Source of the DNA: Dehalococcoidia bacterium
GTDB taxonomy: Bacteria; Chloroflexota; Dehalococcoidia; Lucifugimonadales; HRBIN23
Reading direction: 5' to 3'
DNA: 64,000 bases
Assembly: GCA_025060295.1 (NCBI GenBank)
Contig: JANXCH010000023.1
Coordinates: 86,568 to 150,567, forward strand
In this document: positions 25,900 through 34,975 of the stretch, piece by piece
Layout of the letters: every line of letters begins with the position of its first letter
Numbering within the stretch: the first letter of the stretch is position 1
Translations under genes and position numbers: made by a program
Notes under the pieces: generated by a model
The model's input: the letters and a program-made list of their open reading frames with translations, nothing else
Databases searched by the model: none
Told to the model about the DNA's origin: nothing

Positions 25900-25929
25900 A
25901 CTCTACCAGGGGCCCAGCGCCCCTGTCAA
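25900..25929 (-). promoter_or_regulatory. promoter of the SRP RNA gene
   Basis: On the minus strand TTGACA (25924-25929), 18 nt, TAGAGT (25900-25905). The RNA 5' end at 25893 is seven nt downstream of the -10, exactly as expected. Confidence 0.75.
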
Positions 25930-25996
25930 CGATGGGGGTTTACTTTCCCCCTGCCCTCCCGATACCATGCGGGCGACACCCGTGCGGAGGAAAGGG

Positions 25997-26932
25997 ATGC
26001 GTCTGCCTATAGGGCTGCACACCGGCCAGCAGGATGCCACCTACCAGGAACTGCGCCGCGTCTGGCGTTGGGCCGACCGAGAGGGGTTCTCCTGGATTTC
26101 GGTATGGGATCACATGTATGAGACCCCGCCCGTGGATGGCACCCACCCCTGCTTCGAGACCGTCTCCATCTGGACCGCTTTGGCTATGGAGACCCGCCAT
26201 GTGCGCGTCGGCTGTCTGGTAATGAATGTGGGCTACCGCAACCCAGGGCTGATCGCGAAAACGGCGTGCACCCTCGACCATATCAGCGGGGGGCGGTTGA
26301 CCCTGGGGCTAGGGGCGGGCTGGCACGAAATGGAGTACATCGCCTATGGCTACACCTTCCCACCCCCCAAGGTGCGCCTGGACATGCTGGAAGAGGGCGT
26401 CCAAATCGTGCGCTCCCTCCTGACGCAGGAGACCACGACCTTCGAGGGGAGATATTTCCGCGTGGTCAACGCCTATTGCAATCCCAAGCCCGTCCAACCC
26501 CGTGTGCCGGTGTGGGTGGGGGGGCAAGGGGAGAAGCGCACCCTACGCATCGCCGCCCGCTATGCTGACGGCTGGAACTGTCCGTATGTTTCCCCCCAGG
26601 ACTTCGCCCGTAAGTGCGCTATCCTGGACGAATACTGCCGCGTGGAGGGGCGCGACCCCAGGAGCGTCTTCCGCAGTGTGAACATCGGCTTCTACATGGG
26701 CTACGACGAGGCCGACGCCCAACGCAAGCGGGACTTTCTGCGCAAGCAGTGGGGCGCTCAAGCGGCCCAGCGGGAGGGAGGCATGCTCACCGGCTCGCCC
26801 CAAGAGGCCATAGAACGTATTCACCAATATATCGCCGCAGGTGCCCAGCAGGTGAACATCGCCTTGCGCGCCCCCTTTGACTGGCGGGCCCTGCGCGCCT
26901 TCGCCCAGAAGGTTTTACCCCAGTTCTCATAA
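25997..26932 (+). CDS. LLM-class (F420-dependent type) oxidoreductase
   Basis: 311-residue luciferase-like TIM-barrel flavin/F420 oxidoreductase. The typical pattern is an N-terminal strand with LPIGLHTG, WADREGFSWISVWDHM, then the nonprolyl cis-peptide region, DHISGGRLTLGLGAGWHEMEY and the C-terminal VWVGGQGEKRTLRIAARYADGWN. ATG 25997 follows GGAGGA. Cofactor (F420 or FMN) and substrate cannot be assigned. It ends 5 nt before the DNA methyltransferase, so the two may share a transcript, although functions look unrelated. Confidence 0.88.
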   Translation: MRLPIGLHTGQQDATYQELRRVWRWADREGFSWISVWDHMYETPPVDGTHPCFETVSIWTALAMETRHVRVGCLVMNVGYRNPGLIAKTACTLDHISGGRLTLGLGAGWHEMEYIAYGYTFPPPKVRLDMLEEGVQIVRSLLTQETTTFEGRYFRVVNAYCNPKPVQPRVPVWVGGQGEKRTLRIAARYADGWNCPYVSPQDFARKCAILDEYCRVEGRDPRSVFRSVNIGFYMGYDEADAQRKRDFLRKQWGAQAAQREGGMLTGSPQEAIERIHQYIAAGAQQVNIALRAPFDWRALRAFAQKVLPQFS

Positions 26933-26937
26933 GGACG

Positions 26938-27831
26938 ATGCAGCCAACCCTCCTCCCCGCGCACGACTTCGGGCCACCGCCCGGATGGGCCCAGTTCGCC
27001 CTGGTGGACAGCCCCGACATTCCCGAGTATCCCCTCCACCAGGTCATGGATAAGGTCATCCTGGGCGATGCCTTGCAGGTTCTCCCCAAACTGCCCGGGG
27101 AAAGCGTGGACATGGTCTTCCTGGACCCCCCGTACTTTCTGCAGTTGCCCCGCAAGCGCCTTGTGCGGTGGGGTGTGCGCACCCCGGTGGAGGGGGTGGA
27201 TGAGGCGTGGGACAAGTTCGGCAGTTTCGCCGAGTATGATGCCTTCCTGACCCGTATCCTGCAGGAGGTCCGACGCCTCATGCGCCCCACGGCCACCCTC
27301 TGGGCCATCGGCACGTACCATAACATCTTCCGCGTGGGCAAGATCCTGCAGGACTTGGGGTTCTGGATTCTGAACGATGTGATCTGGGTGAAGCCCAATC
27401 CCATGCCCAACTGGCTCAATGTGCGCTTCACCAACGCCACCGAGACCCTTATCTGGGCCGTCAAGGACAAGGGGTGCAAGGGCTACACCTTCCACCACGC
27501 TGCGGCGCGGCGCTACGCCTCGGGGAGGGTGGCGCGCAACATCTGGGAGGTGCCCCTGTGCACCGGACGGGAGCGGGTGAAGGACGCCTCCGGGCGCACA
27601 TTGCACCCCACCCAAAAGCCCGAGGCCCTGTTGGAGCGGGTGCTGGCGGTGTCCACCCGCCCGGGGGATGTGGTGCTGGACCCCCTGGCAGGGGTGGGCA
27701 CCACCGGCGTGGTGGCGCGCCGTATGGGAAGGCAGTGTATTATGGTGGAGCGGGAGAGGCGGTATGTGGAGGCGACGCTTCTTCGCCTACAATGTATCAA
27801 CGGGGTGGATGACCTGGTTGTAACACGCTAA
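26938..27831 (+). CDS. DNA adenine-N6 methyltransferase, CcrM/M.HinfI-like (beta class)
   Basis: 297-residue SAM-dependent DNA methylase. Catalytic motif IV DPPY (63-66) precedes the SAM motif I DPLAGVGTT (248-256), the beta-class order. Similarity to CcrM/M.HinfI is strong along the chain: DEAWDKFGSFAEYDAF, WAIGTYHNIFRVGKILQDLGFW, NDVIWVKPNPMPN, TGRERVKDASGR and LHPTQKPEALL. This suggests GANTC or a related site. ATG 26938 gives about 38 extra N-terminal residues. No HinfI-like endonuclease lies beside it; the next gene is a separate restriction-modification enzyme. It could be regulatory, protective or part of that system. Confidence 0.92.
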   Translation: MQPTLLPAHDFGPPPGWAQFALVDSPDIPEYPLHQVMDKVILGDALQVLPKLPGESVDMVFLDPPYFLQLPRKRLVRWGVRTPVEGVDEAWDKFGSFAEYDAFLTRILQEVRRLMRPTATLWAIGTYHNIFRVGKILQDLGFWILNDVIWVKPNPMPNWLNVRFTNATETLIWAVKDKGCKGYTFHHAAARRYASGRVARNIWEVPLCTGRERVKDASGRTLHPTQKPEALLERVLAVSTRPGDVVLDPLAGVGTTGVVARRMGRQCIMVERERRYVEATLLRLQCINGVDDLVVTR

Positions 27832-27862
27832 CCGTTTCCCCAACCGGGATGGGGAGGCAGAC

Positions 27863-30800
27863 ATGGATACCTTTACAAAACACTTGGAAGACTATTTGCA
27901 GAACCTCGCCGATATTCGCGCACGCGATGCCTCGGAGGATACCATTCGGGACGCTTTCCTGCAGTTCCTGCGGGGGGCTTTCCCCCGCCTGGAACAAGTG
28001 GTTCCCCTCTCCCTTGAACAATATGTCCCCGCCATCCGTGTGCGGGGAGGGTTCGCCGACATCCTTTTCGGCGACCTCATCTGGGAGTTCAAGCGCCGTT
28101 TGGACCAGGCGAGTTGTGCGGATGGCCTGGAGAAACTGCAACGCTACTTGTCCAATCAGCCCCACCCCGAACGCTTCACGGGTATCCTCACCGACGGTGA
28201 AACCCTCGAGGCTTATGCCCTGCAGGAGAACACCCTCCAGAGAATAGACATCACCCGTTTGCAACAGGACAAGGCGGAACAGGTCAAACTGTGGCTGGAC
28301 TCCTACCTCTTCCACGAGAAGGTGTTGTCCCCCACGGCAACGGATGTGGCCCTCCGCTTCGGGGAGCGCAGCGCCACCTTTTGGCACAGCCGGCGGCTCC
28401 TGACGGACATCTGGCAACAGCGCTCCGCCGACCCCTCCGCCTACCCCTCCACCCAAACCAAGTTCGCCGAGTGGCAAAGCCTCCTCTCTATCGTTTACGG
28501 CTCCGCGGTCGGCAACGACGACCTCTTCTTCCGCCACACTTATCTGGCCCTTTTCGCCCGGGTGTTGGCCTTCGTCGCCCTCCAACGGCGCGCCCCCTCC
28601 GAAGACGAGGTGAAGGGGCTTCTGGACGGGGACACCTTCGAACGGCTCGGCCTGGGCAACTTCGTGGAGGACGACTTCTTCACCTGGCCGGGCGATCAGG
28701 CAACCCCCCTCCTCCAGGCCCTGGCCACACGCTTGACCGCTACCTATGAACTTTCCCACATCACCGAAGACCTCCTGAAGGAACTCTATCAGGAGCTGGT
28801 GGACCCCGCCACGCGCCACGACTTGGGCGAATACTATACCCCCGACTGGTTGGCCGAACTGATTCTTCGCCAAGCCGGCTTTCCCCCTCCCCAGCGCCCC
28901 CTGGGGCAGGCCCACTCCCTGTTAGACCCCGCCTGCGGCTCGGGCACTTTCCTATTTCTGGCAGTGCGTCTCCTGAGGGAGGCGGGTGTGCGGGGGCGAG
29001 AACTCGCCGAGTTCTGCGCCTCGCACATGGCAGGCATTGATGTCCACCCCCTGGCCGTTACCATCGCCAAGACCAACCTCATCCTGGCCCTGGGCGATGA
29101 CCTCCGCAGCTATGGGCGCCGGTTTGACCTGCCCATTTATATGGCCGATGCCCTTTTCGAGGCGCGCCCCCTGGAAGGGGCGCTTCGGGTGCCTGTGGAC
29201 ACCGCCACTCTTGCCCAGCGCTCCGGCAAAGAGCGTCCATCCCACATCCCCTCCCAGTTCCTGCTTCCCATCTCTTTGGTGGCACGGCCCGACACCCTGG
29301 ATGAGGCCCTAGACGCCCTCATCGCCTACGCCAAACCCGACTCGACCAAGAAGGAGGAGGAGGAGGCCTTTGAGGGCTTCCGTCATCGCCTCGCCCGCCT
29401 GTTCCAGCCCCTGCAGGATTGGGATGTGTGGGAGGGCAACCTGCGCCTGATGCGCTGGCTCCTTCAGCCTCCCGCCACCGACAGCGTGTGGCGGTTCATC
29501 CTGAAGAACGCCTACCGCCCCGCTCTCCTGGCCCAGCGCACATTCGCCTTCGTGGTGGGCAACCCCCCGTGGCTGGCCTATCGCTACATCGCCCGCCCCG
29601 ACTACCAGCAACGCGTGCGGAAAATGGTCTTTGAGCATTCCTTGCTGGAAAAGCGCTCCACCCACCTCTTCGCCCTAATGGAGATGGCCACCCTTTTCTT
29701 CGCCCATTGTGCCGAGCGCTTCTTAGCCGATAGGGGCACCCTGGCCTTTGTCCTCCCCCGTAGCGTCCTGACCCAGGCCAAACAGCACCGCGGATTCCAG
29801 ACACGCTTCCTGGCCCACGCTCGCCGAATCATAGACTGCGAAGGTGTGGTGCCCCTTTTCCAGGTGCCGGCGTGCGCTGTGGTGTGGGTCAAGGGGCCAA
29901 CCCCGCCACAGCCCCCCGCAGGCGTGCCCTGCCTGCGCCTGGAGGGCACCCTGCCCTCCCGCAACGCCCCTTGGGCCATCGCCCACAAGCACCTCACCCA
30001 AGAGGCTACCACCTTTCACCCCCCCAAGCCTGGGGCCCCCAGTCCCTATTTTGAACATTTCAAGGCGGGGGCTTGTATCTACCCGCGTGTGCTGTGGTTC
30101 GTGCGCCCGCCCGAGGACCGAAGAATCACTGACCTCCACCAGCCCTATCTGGAGACCGACCCGTCGGTGAAGGCCCGCGCCAAACCCCCGTGGAACAGGG
30201 TGCACATGCGGGGCGAGGTGGAGTCCCCCTACCTTTTCGCCACCCTGCTGTCCGACGACCTTTTGCCCTTCGGGTGGCGGCGCCTGTCGCTGGTCGTTCT
30301 CCCCCTGGCCTCAACGCCGGAAGGGCAGAGGACGATGCTAGACAGCTCAGCGGCAGCCCACAGGGGTGCCCCCAAACTGGCCGATTGGCTTCGGAAGGCC
30401 GAGTCTGATTGGAATAAGCAGCGCAAAGGGCAGATAGACCTGCAGGCCTGGCTGAACTGGCAGGGGAAACTGACACGCCAGCATCCCAGTGGGGTGGTGA
30501 AACTCCTCTACAACGCCTCAAGCACCCACCTGTGCGCCTGCGTGGTGGACGCCCGGGATGCTCACCAGTGGCAGGTGCACGGCATCCCTGTTCAGGGGTT
30601 CGTTGCAGATAACACCACATATTTCCTGGAAACACAAAATTCAGTGGAAGCCCATTACATATGCGCTATTTTGAACGCTCCCTTGGTAGACAAAACTATC
30701 AAACCATTTCAGACTAAAGGCCTTCTGGGTGAAAGGCATATTTCCCGATGGCCCTTTGAAGTTCTGCCCATTCCCAAGTTTGACCCGCGCAATCGTGTGC

Positions 30801-30964
30801 ACCTGCGGTTGGCGGCCCTGTCGGAGGCGTGCCATGCGAAGGTGGCGCGGATGGGGCCTTTTTCGGGGGATACATCCATCGGGCGTCTGCGCCGGCAGGT
30901 ACGGGAGACTCTGCGGGAGGAGATCAAGGAGATAGACGCTTTGGTGCAAAAGATGCTAGGCTAG
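27863..30964 (+). CDS. single-chain restriction-modification enzyme (type IIG-like)
   Basis: 1033 residues. The N-terminus has a PD-(D/E)xK nuclease-like pattern: Asp66 in GGFADILFG and Glu75-Phe-Lys77 in LIWEFKRR. The middle is a gamma-class adenine methyltransferase: SAM motif DPACGSGTF (355-363) and catalytic NPPW (567-570), preceded by the DLGEYYTPDWLAELIL entry motif typical of Eco57I/type I-like methylases. The C-terminus (from about residue 690) should recognise DNA. This is the one-polypeptide type IIG layout. Residues about 913-953 are encoded by an AT-rich stretch unlike the rest. ATG 27863 follows a GGGGAGGC sequence. Target site unknown. Confidence 0.85.
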   Translation: MDTFTKHLEDYLQNLADIRARDASEDTIRDAFLQFLRGAFPRLEQVVPLSLEQYVPAIRVRGGFADILFGDLIWEFKRRLDQASCADGLEKLQRYLSNQPHPERFTGILTDGETLEAYALQENTLQRIDITRLQQDKAEQVKLWLDSYLFHEKVLSPTATDVALRFGERSATFWHSRRLLTDIWQQRSADPSAYPSTQTKFAEWQSLLSIVYGSAVGNDDLFFRHTYLALFARVLAFVALQRRAPSEDEVKGLLDGDTFERLGLGNFVEDDFFTWPGDQATPLLQALATRLTATYELSHITEDLLKELYQELVDPATRHDLGEYYTPDWLAELILRQAGFPPPQRPLGQAHSLLDPACGSGTFLFLAVRLLREAGVRGRELAEFCASHMAGIDVHPLAVTIAKTNLILALGDDLRSYGRRFDLPIYMADALFEARPLEGALRVPVDTATLAQRSGKERPSHIPSQFLLPISLVARPDTLDEALDALIAYAKPDSTKKEEEEAFEGFRHRLARLFQPLQDWDVWEGNLRLMRWLLQPPATDSVWRFILKNAYRPALLAQRTFAFVVGNPPWLAYRYIARPDYQQRVRKMVFEHSLLEKRSTHLFALMEMATLFFAHCAERFLADRGTLAFVLPRSVLTQAKQHRGFQTRFLAHARRIIDCEGVVPLFQVPACAVVWVKGPTPPQPPAGVPCLRLEGTLPSRNAPWAIAHKHLTQEATTFHPPKPGAPSPYFEHFKAGACIYPRVLWFVRPPEDRRITDLHQPYLETDPSVKARAKPPWNRVHMRGEVESPYLFATLLSDDLLPFGWRRLSLVVLPLASTPEGQRTMLDSSAAAHRGAPKLADWLRKAESDWNKQRKGQIDLQAWLNWQGKLTRQHPSGVVKLLYNASSTHLCACVVDARDAHQWQVHGIPVQGFVADNTTYFLETQNSVEAHYICAILNAPLVDKTIKPFQTKGLLGERHISRWPFEVLPIPKFDPRNRVHLRLAALSEACHAKVARMGPFSGDTSIGRLRRQVRETLREEIKEIDALVQKMLG

Positions 30965-30998
30965 TGCCCTGTGAGCAACCGCGCAGAGGAGGCTCGGC

Positions 30999-32081
30999 AT
31001 GCTGGAAATTTTCAAGGTGCCCGAAAGGGTGGCGGTGCGGGTGCGCCCCGAGGCTTTGCGGAGCACGGTGGAGGCCATCTTCCGCAAGATGGGGGTGTCG
31101 GAGGAGGACGCCCGTATCGGGGCGGATGTGCTGGTCACGGCCGACCTGAGGGGGGTGGATACCCATGGCGTCTCCAATATGCTCCGCATTTATGTGGAGG
31201 GGTATGCTCAGGGCACGCTTAATCCCCGTCCCCGCTGGCGCATCGTGCGGGAGACCCCCGCCACGGCCAATGTGGACTCCGACTTCGGCCTGGGGATTAT
31301 GGTGGTGCCCCAGGTGATGCGGATCGCCATCCGCAAGGCGAAGGAGACGGGGGTGGGGATGATCACCATCCATAACGGGCGCCACCTGGGGATGGCCGCC
31401 TACCATGCCATGCTGGCCCTGCCCCACGATATGATCGGCATCTGCATGACGGCCACGGGGCCGACTATGCCCCCCACCTTTGGGCGGGAGGCCCGCCTGG
31501 GCACCAACCCCATCGCCATTGCCGCTCCCGCCCGCACGGAGCCCCCCTTCGTGTTTGATGCGGCGATGACCGTCATCGCCAACAACAAGCTGCGCTTGGC
31601 CCGCCGGCTGGGGACGCTCGTCCCGCCGGGGGTGTTGGCCAACGAGCGTGGGGAGCCGATTATGCACCCAACCCCAGTGCCCGACAAGTACTTCATCCTG
31701 CCCCTGGGGAGCATGCGGGAACTGGGCTCCCACAAGGGGTATAGCCTGGCGTGTATGGTGGAGATTCTGGGGGGTGTATTGTCGGGGGCGGGGTTCGGCT
31801 TCAAGTTGGGGCGGGGGGCGGCTAACCACTTCGTGGCGGCCATCAACATAGACGCCTTCACACCGGTGGAGCGCTTCAAGGACGAGATGGACGAGTTTCT
31901 GCGCTCCCTGCGGGAGACGCCCCCCGCCCCAGGGCACGAGCGGGTGGTGTATGCGGGCCTGCCCGAGTGGGAGGAGGAGCAGGTGCGGCGCGTGCAGGGG
32001 ATCCCCCTGCACCCGGAGGTGATTCACTGGTTCCGCACCATCTGCGGGGAGCTGGGCATTCCCTATACCTTGGAGGGGTAG
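30999..32081 (+). CDS. Ldh_2 family NAD(P)-dependent malate/L-lactate-type dehydrogenase
   Basis: 360-residue member of the YlbC/AllD/ComC family, which oxidises or reduces 2-hydroxy acids such as malate, sulfolactate and ureidoglycolate. Landmarks are ADLRGVDTHGVSNMLRIYVEG near residues 49-69, NGRHLGMAAYHAMLAL (with the catalytic-type His) and LGTNPIAIAAPA. ATG 30999 is preceded by GAGGAGG. It is separated by a hairpin from a convergent ThDP enzyme; both act on 2-oxo/hydroxy acids as families, so a joint pathway is possible but unproven. Confidence 0.88.
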   Translation: MLEIFKVPERVAVRVRPEALRSTVEAIFRKMGVSEEDARIGADVLVTADLRGVDTHGVSNMLRIYVEGYAQGTLNPRPRWRIVRETPATANVDSDFGLGIMVVPQVMRIAIRKAKETGVGMITIHNGRHLGMAAYHAMLALPHDMIGICMTATGPTMPPTFGREARLGTNPIAIAAPARTEPPFVFDAAMTVIANNKLRLARRLGTLVPPGVLANERGEPIMHPTPVPDKYFILPLGSMRELGSHKGYSLACMVEILGGVLSGAGFGFKLGRGAANHFVAAINIDAFTPVERFKDEMDEFLRSLRETPPAPGHERVVYAGLPEWEEEQVRRVQGIPLHPEVIHWFRTICGELGIPYTLEG

Positions 32082-32125
32082 GGCGTCCTCCCGCCCGCCG
32101 ATAGAACACGCAGGCGATACACCGA

Positions 32126-32154
32126 GGGGCACGCCAACCGATGAGGCGTGCCCC
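32126..32154. terminator. hairpin between convergent genes, bidirectional terminator candidate
   Basis: The 10-bp perfect stem GGGGCACGCC (32126-32135) pairs with GGCGTGCCCC (32145-32154) around a nine-base loop. It sits 44 nt after the Ldh_2 stop and 30 nt after the end of the leftward ThDP gene. There is no clear T-run on either side. The same arm core recurs at 36526-36545. Confidence 0.6.
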
Positions 32155-32184
32155 GTGCGCCTCCTTGGTTGTGGGGGGAAGGGG

Positions 32185-33834
32185 TTAGGAGGCGGTTTTG
32201 TCTCCCTGGGGGAAGACGGGCTCCTTGCGGGTGAGGATGTGGAGGAAGGCTGGGCGTCCCGATTCGGTAACGGCGATGGCCCGCTTGAAGGCGGGGATGA
32301 GGTCTTGGGGGCGCTCCACCCGCTCGGCCCATGTTCCCAGCGCCTCGGCCAGTTTGGCATAATTCCCCGACAGGGAGGTGGTGTGGTATTTGGCGATGGC
32401 GGTGGGCAGGTAGCGCTCATATCCGCTCATACCCTGGTTGTCCATGACGACCGTCAGGATGGGGATGCGCTCGCGCACGGCCGTCTCCACGTCCATGCCC
32501 ACCATCCCGAAGGCGGCATCGCCCATCAGGTTGACCACCACCTTGTCGGGGTGAGCCAGTTTGGCCCCCATAGCCAGCCCCAGGCCTGTACCCAGTTGGG
32601 TGGTCTTTCCCCAGCCGATATAGCCTCGGGGGATGATAGCCTCGTAGAAGGCGGTCACCTGGTCGCGGGGGTAGCCCGCATCGTGGGTAACAATGGCGCG
32701 CCGGCGATCCAGGGTCTGGGTCAGGTCCCAGATGACGCGGAAGGGGCTGATGGGGATGTCGTCCGCGGTGAGGCGGGGGAGCCACGCCCGCATGTATTCC
32801 TGCTTCACAGCGGCAATCTCCTCGTGGACCTTGCCGTCGCCCCGTCGTCCCGCGGGCAAGTAACGATGCAGTTCCTGAATCATCAGGCGCAAGGTGGCGC
32901 GCACATCCCCTACCACGGCCAAGCCAACGGGATAATCCTTGTTGATGTCGTCCTCGTTGATGGTGATCTGAAGAAGGGTCTTGCCGGGCGGGATGGGGAC
33001 GATGTAGGAGGAGCGGGTGAAGCTGGTGCCGATGCCGATGACCATGTCTGCCCTCTGCAGGAAGCGGGCCACCGGCAAGGGGACAGAACGCCCCCCACAG
33101 CCGAGGGAGAGGGGGTGATTTTCGGGGAAGGCGCTCTTGCCATTAAGGGAGGTGAACACAGGGATTTCCAGGCGCTCGGCGAACTCGCGCAACTCGTCCC
33201 AGGCCTCGGCGTAGAGCACCCCCTGCCCGGCCATAATGACGGGGGCCTTGGCGGCCAAGATAGCGCGCAGGGCGTCGTGCACATCGTGGGGATCGGGGTA
33301 GGGACGCCACCCCTTCACAGGGGCATAGTGGAACACCTCCTCCCGCACCTCCTCGTTGGCCACATCGGTGGGCACCTCTAGCACCACAGGCCCGGGCCGT
33401 CCATTGCGCAGGAGGGTGAAGGCCCGGCGGAGCATTTGGGGGATACGGTCAGGGGAGTTGATGATTTCGGCCCACTTGCTCACGAAGTGGTAGGAACGGG
33501 AGGCGATGAAGTTGGGGGGAACACCGTGGCGGGCGCGCTCGTAGGCACCCGGGAGCACCAGTAAGGGCACGTTGTCGGTATAGGCCTGGGCAACGCCGGG
33601 GAAGGCGTTCTCCACCCCTGGCCCGTATTGCATACAGGTTACCCCGATGCGTTTGCCGCAAGTGGCGCGGCTGAACCCGTCGGCGATGTTGACGGCGGTG
33701 CGTTCGTGGCGCGCAAGGATGGGGCGGATACCCGCCGCAGCGCAGGCCTCAATGATGGGGTTGACGGGGTAACACGTGATAAACTCCACCCCCTCCATCT
33801 TGAGGATGGTGGCGATGGCGGCAGCGCCTTTCAT
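32185..33834 (-). CDS. thiamine-diphosphate-dependent enzyme, acetolactate-synthase-like
   Basis: 549 residues with three ThDP-enzyme domains. The N-terminal Pyr domain has the catalytic Glu44 in ARHERTAVNIADGFSR. The central domain has a nucleotide-fold RADMVIGIGTSFTRSSYI, and the C-terminal PP domain has the metal/ThDP motif MGDAAFGM...DNQGM. It is shaped like acetolactate synthase, benzoylformate decarboxylase and relatives, but the exact substrate cannot be called. The N-terminus MKGAAAIATILKMEGVEFI is complete. It is monocistronic and divergent from pspA. Confidence 0.88.
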   Translation of the reverse strand: MKGAAAIATILKMEGVEFITCYPVNPIIEACAAAGIRPILARHERTAVNIADGFSRATCGKRIGVTCMQYGPGVENAFPGVAQAYTDNVPLLVLPGAYERARHGVPPNFIASRSYHFVSKWAEIINSPDRIPQMLRRAFTLLRNGRPGPVVLEVPTDVANEEVREEVFHYAPVKGWRPYPDPHDVHDALRAILAAKAPVIMAGQGVLYAEAWDELREFAERLEIPVFTSLNGKSAFPENHPLSLGCGGRSVPLPVARFLQRADMVIGIGTSFTRSSYIVPIPPGKTLLQITINEDDINKDYPVGLAVVGDVRATLRLMIQELHRYLPAGRRGDGKVHEEIAAVKQEYMRAWLPRLTADDIPISPFRVIWDLTQTLDRRRAIVTHDAGYPRDQVTAFYEAIIPRGYIGWGKTTQLGTGLGLAMGAKLAHPDKVVVNLMGDAAFGMVGMDVETAVRERIPILTVVMDNQGMSGYERYLPTAIAKYHTTSLSGNYAKLAEALGTWAERVERPQDLIPAFKRAIAVTESGRPAFLHILTRKEPVFPQGDKTAS

Positions 33835-33968
33835 GAGTTTATCCTCCTTGCTGTGGTGCCTGGCCTTGACCTACTATAGCATACCTTTTGTGGCCGCTCG
33901 GCAAAGGGGAAGGGGAGCGTCTGTGGTTCCTCCACCTTTGGTCTATAATACTAGCCAGGGAGGGAGCG
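33835..33968. promoter_or_regulatory. divergent promoter region, ThDP enzyme / pspA
   Basis: A TATAGT box (minus strand, 33873-33878) faces the ThDP gene, and a perfect TATAAT (33944-33949, + strand) lies 20 nt upstream of the pspA start. Neither has a good -35 at 16-18 nt. pspA might use an alternative sigma or an activator, but no sigma54 (GG-GC) element was found. Confidence 0.45.
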
Positions 33969-34700
33969 ATGGGCCTGATTGCGCGGTTCACAACCATGGT
34001 GCGGGCCAAGTTGAATCGCTTATTGGATCGCGTAGAGGATCCTCGGGAAACCCTCGACTATGCCTATGAGAGGCAGTTGGAACTGTTGCGCAAGGTGAAG
34101 CAGGGGATTGTGGAGGTGGTAACGGCGCGGCGGCGGTTGGAGTTTCAGGTGGAGCAGGTGCGTCAGCAGCTGCCGAAGCTGGATGAGCAGGCCCGACAAG
34201 CCCTGGCTGTGGGGCGTGAGGACTTGGCCCGTCTAGCCCTGCAGAAAAAGCACACCGCCCTGCAGCAGATTCAGGGGCTGGAGGAGAATATCGCCCGCTT
34301 GCAGCAGGAACAGGAGCGCCTCACCCTTGCCGAACAGCGCCTCTCGGCCAAGGTGGAGGCCTTCCGCACCCAGAAGGAGCTCCTCAAGGCCCAGTATACG
34401 GCCGCCGAGGCGCAGGTGCGCATTGGGGAGGCGATGGCGGGGCTGGGGGAGGAGATGGCCGATGTGGGGGCGGCCATTGAGCGGGCTCAGCGCCGCACCG
34501 AGGATATGCGGGCACGGGCCAGCGCCATTGATGAACTGGCCCGCGTGGGGGTTCTGGAGGACTTTACTAAACTGAAAGACCCTGTAGGGCAAGAGTTGGC
34601 GCGCCTGACGGCGCAGCAAAATGTGGAGGCCGAACTGGCCGCCCTCAAGGCCAGCATGAGCAAGAGCCAGGCGCAACTCCCCACGGGAGGCCCCTCGTGA
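33969..34700 (+). CDS. pspA: PspA/IM30 family membrane-stress protein
   Basis: 243 residues, almost entirely long coiled-coil helices, as in the ESCRT-III-like PspA/Vipp1 family that binds and remodels stressed inner membrane. The N-terminus MGLIARFTTMVRAKLNRLLDRVEDP is the family's signature amphipathic helix plus helix 1, and the LDYAYERQLELLRKVKQGI stretch fits. ATG 33969 is preceded by AGGGAG. The stop overlaps pspAA as GTGA. It is part of an actinobacterial/chloroflexal-style module with PspAA and convergent PspAB-HtpX. Confidence 0.93.
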   Translation: MGLIARFTTMVRAKLNRLLDRVEDPRETLDYAYERQLELLRKVKQGIVEVVTARRRLEFQVEQVRQQLPKLDEQARQALAVGREDLARLALQKKHTALQQIQGLEENIARLQQEQERLTLAEQRLSAKVEAFRTQKELLKAQYTAAEAQVRIGEAMAGLGEEMADVGAAIERAQRRTEDMRARASAIDELARVGVLEDFTKLKDPVGQELARLTAQQNVEAELAALKASMSKSQAQLPTGGPS

Positions 34701-34975
34701 TCGTGCGCATTCACGCCGAAGGGCAGTTCCAGGTTCCCAGCGCTTTGCTGGACACCCTCAACGATTTGGACAACCAAGCCGTAGATGCTGTGGCTAAGGG
34801 CGACTACGCCCGCTTCCTACACCTGCTGCGTCAGATGCATCGCCTGGTGCGGGAGCAGGGCAAGCCCCTTCCCCCCTCGGATCTCCGAGTCTCGGATGTG
34901 GTGCTCCCTAGCGAGGACATTACCTTGGACGAGGCGCGGGCGCTATTCGGGATTGCGGGCCTTATTCCCGGTTAG
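34697..34975 (+). CDS. pspAA: PspA-associated protein PspAA
   Basis: 92 residues matching the PspAA domain: MIVRIHAEGQFQV, then DNQAVDAVAKGDYARFLHLL, and the terminal RVSDVVLPSEDITLDEARALF. It is a small partner encoded with PspA in Actinobacteria, Chloroflexota and archaea. GTG 34697 is coupled to pspA. Its stop codon overlaps, on the opposite strand, the stop codon of pspAB. Confidence 0.88.
   Translation: MIVRIHAEGQFQVPSALLDTLNDLDNQAVDAVAKGDYARFLHLLRQMHRLVREQGKPLPPSDLRVSDVVLPSEDITLDEARALFGIAGLIPG

Noticed and set aside
30924..32420. 498-codon antisense frame over the Ldh_2 gene
   Set aside because: Pro/His/Arg-rich with no motif, opposite to a clear dehydrogenase, so composition-driven.
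32155..33381. 408-codon + strand frame over the ThDP enzyme
   Set aside because: Gly/His/Asp repeats, no start signal or family; mirror image of a real gene.
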